Source of the DNA: Streptomyces sp. NRRL B-1140
GTDB taxonomy: Bacteria > Actinomycetota > Actinomycetes > Streptomycetales > Streptomycetaceae
Assembly: GCF_001280065.1 (NCBI RefSeq)
Contig: NZ_LGEA01000069.1
Coordinates: 1 to 64,000, forward strand
Direction: 5' to 3'
Length of the DNA: 64,000 bases
Shown: positions 59,912-64,000 of the stretch, in pieces
How positions within the stretch are numbered: the first letter of the stretch is position 1
How the letters are laid out: each line of letters begins with the position of its first letter
The notes under the pieces: model-generated
What the model was told of the DNA's origin: nothing
Seen by the model: the letters and a program-made list of their open reading frames with translations, nothing else
The model's database searches: none
Program-made: the position numbers and the translations under genes

Positions 59912-60763
59912 TCACGCTTGGCGGAAGGTCTGGGCCTGGCTGCCGAGGCCGTCGACGGAGAGTTCGACGGTGTCGCCCGGGCGGAGGTAGGGAGTGCCGG
60001 GCAGACCGAGGGCCACGCCCGCCGGCGTACCCGTGTTGATCACGTCCCCCGGTTCCAGGACCATGTACTGACTCAGGTACGCGACGATGTGGTCGACCGG
60101 GAAGATCATGTCCCGGGTGTGTCCGTCCTGCCGCTTCACGCCGTTGACGCTGAGGTGCAGCCCGAGGTTCTGCGGGTCGCCGACCTCGTCCGCGGTGACC
60201 AGCCACGGCCCGAGCGGATTGAAGGTCTCGCAGGACTTGCCGAGGTCCCACTGCGAGGAGTACTCCAGCTGGAACTCCCGCTCCGAGACGTCATGGCTGA
60301 TCGCGTACCCGGCGATGACGGCCCGGGCGGCTGGCGGGCCGTCCAGGTAGCGGGCCCGGCGGCCGATGACGACCGCGAGTTCGACTTCCCAGTCGGTCTT
60401 CACCGAGCCGCGCGGGACGAGCACCTGGTCGTAGGGTCCGACGACGGTACCCGGGTCCTTCATGAACACCACCGGCCGCCCGGGGATCGCGGCACCGGTC
60501 TCGGCGGCGTGGTCGCGGTAGTTCAGGCCGATGCAGACGATCTTGCCGGGGCGTGCGAGGGGCGGGCCGATCCGCAGCCCCTCGGCGTCCAGCGCGGGGA
60601 GGGTCCCGGCCGCGATCGCGGCGCGGGCGCGGTCGATTCCGTCCGAGGCGAGGAACGCGCCGTCGATGTCGGCGGTCACGGAGGACAGGTCCAGCAGCCG
60701 GCCCTCGTCGGTGCGGACAGCTGGGCGCTCTTCGCCGGTGGCGCCGACTCTCAGCAGTTTCAC
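59912..60763 (-). CDS. FAH-family hydrolase, probable 2,4-diketo-3-deoxy-L-fuconate hydrolase
   Basis: The product has 283 residues. The fumarylacetoacetase fold is shown by [44 protein letters not shown] (metal-binding acidic residues), [14 protein letters not shown] and [16 protein letters not shown]. In the oxidative fucose route this hydrolase cleaves 2,4-diketo-3-deoxy-L-fuconate into pyruvate and lactate. It is the promoter-proximal gene of the leftward unit (FAH, fuconate dehydratase, SDR, aldo/keto reductase). GTG 60763 begins [14 protein letters not shown] repeat-rich control region lies upstream. Confidence 0.9.
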   Translation of the reverse strand: MKLLRVGATGEERPAVRTDEGRLLDLSSVTADIDGAFLASDGIDRARAAIAAGTLPALDAEGLRIGPPLARPGKIVCIGLNYRDHAAETGAAIPGRPVVFMKDPGTVVGPYDQVLVPRGSVKTDWEVELAVVIGRRARYLDGPPAARAVIAGYAISHDVSEREFQLEYSSQWDLGKSCETFNPLGPWLVTADEVGDPQNLGLHLSVNGVKRQDGHTRDMIFPVDHIVAYLSQYMVLEPGDVINTGTPAGVALGLPGTPYLRPGDTVELSVDGLGSQAQTFRQA

Positions 60764-61211
60764 TCGTGGTCTTCCCTTGCTGCGGCGGTTCACGGAGGGA
60801 GGCGACGGCCGGTGTCCGCGCTCTCCCAGTCATCGGATGTATGACTACACGCGACTGTAAGCGCAAGAGAACGCACTGGCAACGAACACCTCGGATGTAT
60901 TTACCCACGCGCGAGTGAGGAGCCTGGCCCTCTTGGGGCGCAAATGCGGGTACGGAGTCTTGTCAACGCCGACAACACCGTCGTAACGTCCTCGACGTCC
61001 GAGATACATCGGAGGAATCACAACCCTCTGCTTTCCAGCTGCCCCTTCCCGTCGGCCGCACCGGCCGGCAGGCGCTCGGGCGCGGGCCGCACTGCCCCGT
61101 GCCGGGCCGCCCTTCGCCCGGCTGCGTACTTCCCGGCATCCGGCAGGCCGGTACGCACCTCCCCACCGACGCCCCGCGGTCCATCGCCCCGCCAAAGGAG
61201 ACAACACGGCC
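60764..61211. promoter_or_regulatory. Divergent control region with TCGGATGTAT repeats
   Basis: This 448-base gap separates the leftward fucose genes from the rightward ABC importer genes. TCGGATGTAT occurs at 60833-60842 and again at 60891-60900 (58 bases apart), and an inverted copy with one mismatch (ATACATCGGA) lies at 61004-61013. The first copy runs into TGTA-TGAC-TACA, a small palindrome. These look like sites for one regulator controlling both units. No regulator gene is adjacent. GGAGACAAC precedes the binding-protein start. Confidence 0.6.
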
Positions 61212-62267
61212 ATGACGCTCACTCGCACTCGCTCCACCACCGCGGCCGCCACCGCTGTCCTCGCCGTCCTCGCCCTCGCCACCGCATGCAACCGCGAGAG
61301 CGCCTCCACAGCCGCCTCGGGCGGCGGCGACAAGCCCTCCATCGGCATCGACCTGCCGCGCTCGGACTCGGACTTCTGGAACTCCTACGCCCAGTACGTC
61401 AAGAAGGACATCAAGACCGACGGCATCAAGGCCCTGCCGATCAGCAACTCCCAGAACGACGTCACCAAGCTCGTCGCCAACGTCCAGGTCTTCGAGAACA
61501 CCGGCGCCAAGGCCGTCGTCATGGCACCCCAGGACACCGGTGCCATCGCCTCGACCCTCGAATCGCTCGCGTCCAAGAAGATCCCCGTGATCAGCGTCGA
61601 CACCCGGCCCGACAAGGGCGACGTCTACATGGTGGTACGCGCCGACAACCGGGCGTACGGCACCAAGGCCTGCGATTTCCTCGGCAAGCAGCTCGGCGGC
61701 AAGGGCAAGGTCGCCGAGTTCCAGGGATCCCTGGACTCCATCAACGGACGCGACCGCTCCGAGGCGTTCGCGCAGTGCATGAAGACCAAGTTCCCCAAGA
61801 TCAAGGTCTTCGAGCTGCCCACCGGCTGGAAGGGCGACGTGGCCTCCGCCAAGCTGCAGTCGCTGCTCGCCCAGCACCCGGACCTGAACGGCATCTACAT
61901 GCAGGCCGGCGGCGTCTTCCTGCAGCCCACGCTCGCGCTGCTGGAGCAGAAGGGCCTGCTGAAGCCCGCCGGGCAGAAGGGCCACATCAGCATCGTCTCC
62001 AACGACGGCATCCCGCAGGAGTTCGACGCCATCCGCAAGGGGCAGATCGACGCCACGATCTCCCAGCCCGCCGATCTCTACGCCAGGTACGCCCTCTACT
62101 ACGCCAAGGCCGCCGCGGAGGGCAGGACCTTCGAGCCGGGCAAGACCGACCACGACTCCACCATCATCAAGCTGCCCAACGGCCTGGAGGACCAGCTGCC
62201 CGCCCCACTGGTGACCAAGGACAACGTGGACGACAAGGCCCTGTGGGGCAACAACGTCGGGCACTGA
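61212..62267 (+). CDS. Sugar ABC transporter substrate-binding lipoprotein
   Basis: The product has 351 residues. The signal peptide ends in a lipobox (LALATAC) with Cys26 as the lipid anchor. The mature part is a Peripla_BP_4-type sugar-binding fold: SIGIDLPRSDSDFWNSYAQY, AVVMAPQDTGAIASTLESLA, VISVDTRPDKGDVYM and ISIVSNDGIPQEFDAIRKGQ. It should capture a sugar outside the membrane for the importer whose ATPase gene starts 129 bases downstream. Given the divergent fucose genes, L-fucose or a fucosyl-oligosaccharide is a good guess. Confidence 0.9.
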   Translation: MTLTRTRSTTAAATAVLAVLALATACNRESASTAASGGGDKPSIGIDLPRSDSDFWNSYAQYVKKDIKTDGIKALPISNSQNDVTKLVANVQVFENTGAKAVVMAPQDTGAIASTLESLASKKIPVISVDTRPDKGDVYMVVRADNRAYGTKACDFLGKQLGGKGKVAEFQGSLDSINGRDRSEAFAQCMKTKFPKIKVFELPTGWKGDVASAKLQSLLAQHPDLNGIYMQAGGVFLQPTLALLEQKGLLKPAGQKGHISIVSNDGIPQEFDAIRKGQIDATISQPADLYARYALYYAKAAAEGRTFEPGKTDHDSTIIKLPNGLEDQLPAPLVTKDNVDDKALWGNNVGH

Positions 62268-62395
62268 CGGCAGGCGGCCACGTCGGCGCCGGCGGCCTCG
62301 CCATCCGTCTCCCCGGCCGTGGCCTCCACCCGGGGCCCGGGTCCACTCCCCGCTCCGCGGTTCCCACCCTCCGTACCCGAAGGACGGTACCCACC

Positions 62396-63985
62396 ATGGC
62401 GGACACCGCCACCACCCCGGCAACCGGCTCCGGACCGCGGTCCCCGGTCGCCGAGGCGACCGGCATCGGCAAACGGTTCGGCGCCACCGTCGCGTTGCGC
62501 GACGCCCGTATCAACATCGCCGAGGGCGAATCGCACGCCCTGGTGGGGCGCAACGGCGCCGGCAAGTCGACGCTGGTGTCCATCCTCACCGGTCTCCAGC
62601 AGCCCGACACCGGTTCCCTTCGCTTCTCCGGCGAACCGGCCCCCGCCTTCGGCGACATCGACGCCTGGCGCTCCAAGGTCGCCTGCGTCTATCAGCGGTC
62701 CACGATCATCGGTGACCTGACCGTCGCCGAGAACCTCTACCTGAACCGGCAGAGCCCCACAGCAGTACGCCCCATCCGGTGGAAGCAGCTCAGGCAGCGG
62801 GCGGGGGAACTCCTCGCCGAGTACGGCGTGGCCGTCGACCCCGCCGCGCGGGCCAAGGATCTGACCGTCGAGCAGCGGCAGTTCGTGGAGATCGCCCGAG
62901 CACTGTCCTTCGGAGCCCGATTCATCATCCTGGACGAGCCCACCGCGAAGCTCGACGCCCGCGGCATCGGCCGGCTCTTCGCCAAACTCCGGGACCTTCA
63001 GGAGCAGGGCGTCGCCTTCCTCTTCATCTCCCACCACCTGCAGGAGGTGTACGACCTCTGCACCACCGTCACCGTCTACCGCGACGCGGCCCACATCCTG
63101 ACCGCACCCGTGGCCGGACTCGATCACCACTCCCTGGTGGAGGCCATGACCGGCGAGGCCCCGGCGGCACAAACCCTCGTGAACGAGTCTCCGGTGGCAC
63201 CGGTGGAGGGCGCGGAGCTGCTGCGCATCGATGCCCTGACCGTGCCCGGCGCCTGCGAGGACCTCTCCCTGTCGGTGCGCTCCGGCGAAGTGGTCGGGCT
63301 CGCCGGAGCGGCGGCCAGCGGCAACGTACAGGTGGGCGAGGCGATCGCCGGGCTGCACCGTGCCGAGGCCGGCGGGATCTCGGTCGGTGGCAGGGCGGTG
63401 CGCACCGGAGACGTCCCGTCCGCGCTGGCCGCAGGCGTGGGTTTCGTCCCCGAGGACCGGCATCTGCAGGGGCTGGTCAACAGCCGCAGTGTGGCGGAGA
63501 ACGCGACGCTCACCGTCACCGACCAGCTCGGTCCGTTCGGAGTCGTGCTGCCCGCCCGCACCCGTACCTTCGCCCAGCACATGATCCGCGACCTCGACAT
63601 CAAGACCCCGGCGGCGGCCACCCCGGTCTCCGCCCTTTCCGGCGGCAACCAGCAGAAGGTGGTGGTCGCCCGCGCCCTGGCCACCGACCCCCGTGTGCTG
63701 GTGGCCATCCGTCCCACCAACGGCGTCGACGTCAAGTCCAAGGAGTTCCTGCTCGGCAGGATCCGGCGGGCCGCCGGCGAGGGCAAGGCCGCGCTGATCG
63801 TCTCCGACGAACTGGACGACCTCAGGGCCTGCGACCGGGTCGTGGTCATGTTCCACGGACGGGTGGCCGGCGAGTTCACCCGCGGCTGGAAGGACGAGCA
63901 GCTCGTCGCCGCCATCGAGGGCGTCACCGGCACCACCACCCCACCCGCCGCGTCGACGGCGTCCGGCACTCAGCACGGAAGGTAG
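62396..63985 (+). CDS. Sugar ABC transporter ATP-binding protein (RbsA-like)
   Basis: The product has 529 residues with two ABC domains. Domain 1 is intact: Walker A GRNGAGKST, signature region LTVEQRQFVEIARAL (variant of LSGGQ, usual for this family), and Walker B IILDEPTAKLD. Domain 2 has LSGGNQQKVVVARAL, but its Walker A is degenerate (GAAASGNVQVG) and the Walker B reads LVAIRPTNGVDV, where DEP is replaced by IRP, so it probably cannot hydrolyse ATP. ATG 62396 follows CGAAGGACGG. An upstream open frame extending to 60944 is only the shadow of the binding-protein gene. The next gene starts two bases after the stop. Confidence 0.9.
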   Translation: MADTATTPATGSGPRSPVAEATGIGKRFGATVALRDARINIAEGESHALVGRNGAGKSTLVSILTGLQQPDTGSLRFSGEPAPAFGDIDAWRSKVACVYQRSTIIGDLTVAENLYLNRQSPTAVRPIRWKQLRQRAGELLAEYGVAVDPAARAKDLTVEQRQFVEIARALSFGARFIILDEPTAKLDARGIGRLFAKLRDLQEQGVAFLFISHHLQEVYDLCTTVTVYRDAAHILTAPVAGLDHHSLVEAMTGEAPAAQTLVNESPVAPVEGAELLRIDALTVPGACEDLSLSVRSGEVVGLAGAAASGNVQVGEAIAGLHRAEAGGISVGGRAVRTGDVPSALAAGVGFVPEDRHLQGLVNSRSVAENATLTVTDQLGPFGVVLPARTRTFAQHMIRDLDIKTPAAATPVSALSGGNQQKVVVARALATDPRVLVAIRPTNGVDVKSKEFLLGRIRRAAGEGKAALIVSDELDDLRACDRVVVMFHGRVAGEFTRGWKDEQLVAAIEGVTGTTTPPAASTASGTQHGR

Positions 63986-63987
63986 AC

Positions 63988-64000
63988 ATGTCCGCCACCA
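63988..64000 (+). CDS. Start of the next gene, probable ABC permease (partial)
   Basis: An ATG at 63988, two bases after the ATPase stop (TAG 63983-63985) and preceded by GGAAGG, begins MSAT before the window ends. In sugar importers of this type the third gene usually encodes the membrane permease. Identity is inferred only from gene order. Confidence 0.45.

Noticed and set aside
60944..62395. Upstream in-frame extension of the ABC ATPase gene
   Set aside because: It overlaps the whole binding-protein gene in another frame and reads as Arg-rich nonsense; the true start is ATG 62396 with a ribosome site.
1..64000. CRISPR arrays, tRNA or rRNA genes, intact insertion sequences
   Set aside because: No regularly spaced repeats, cloverleaf-like sequence, rRNA stretches or complete transposase with inverted ends were noticed on reading; small RNAs cannot be excluded without computation.

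Overview
The window is high-GC actinobacterial DNA and almost certainly comes from a Streptomyces chromosome. Supporting evidence is strong third-position G/C, many GTG starts, four-base ATGA or GTGA gene overlaps, a 2-methylisoborneol terpene locus with its encapsulin shell gene, and the mix of TetR, MerR, LacI and RsbW/STAS regulators. No tRNA, rRNA, CRISPR array or intact mobile element was seen. Many truncated or frameshifted genes (phytase, AraC, NmrA, LuxR tail, IS5 transposase, DUF3533, fuconolactonase, GH3, LacI) suggest a decaying chromosome arm or accessory region.

Positions 1-10 kb are sparse. They hold small hypothetical and membrane proteins, a TetR/SRPBCC divergent pair with two operator palindromes, an IS5 remnant beside a RelE/ParE-like ORF, a 5'-truncated phytase and an FeS-type photolyase relative with all four cluster cysteines. 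From 9.9 to 25.4 kb come a methyltransferase, a LysE exporter, an unusual GNAT-aminotransferase fusion overlapping a CdsA-like gene, a NodB deacetylase, and a MerR regulator facing a double alpha/beta hydrolase across a textbook 19-bp-spacer MerR promoter. These are followed by a desaturase, a universal stress protein, a phosphofructokinase, a DUF2182/DUF1326 pair and a spore-photoproduct-lyase-like radical SAM protein. Positions 25.4-33.3 kb hold a lipoprotein, the 2-MIB cluster (methyltransferase, cyclase, family 2B encapsulin), a P-loop kinase, a membrane glutaredoxin, an anti-sigma/anti-anti-sigma pair and a TauE permease.

Positions 33.5-44.6 kb encode a coherent set matching the KstR2 regulon of mycobacteria and rhodococci, which degrades the last two steroid rings (HIP-CoA). 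It comprises a thiolase, a KstR2-like TetR, IpdF-, IpdC-, IpdA- and IpdB-like proteins, an EchA20-like hydrolase, a crotonase, an acyl-CoA dehydrogenase pair and two more SDRs. Two divergent intergenic regions carry near-identical 20-bp palindromes that could control all 12 genes. No HIP-CoA ligase (FadD3) is present here.

Positions 44.6-46.6 kb are a scar of pseudogenes around two surviving LacI-type operators. From 46.7 kb onward is a plant-polysaccharide island: GH42, GH36, GH43 and secreted GH5-CBM46 genes on the plus strand. On the minus strand are a GH95 alpha-L-fucosidase and an oxidative L-fucose pathway (aldo/keto reductase, SDR, fuconate dehydratase, FAH hydrolase). A divergent sugar ABC importer runs off the right edge. 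Together they fit use of fucosylated galacto-xyloglucan or a similar hemicellulose. The lactonase of the fucose pathway survives only as a broken fragment at 45.1 kb.
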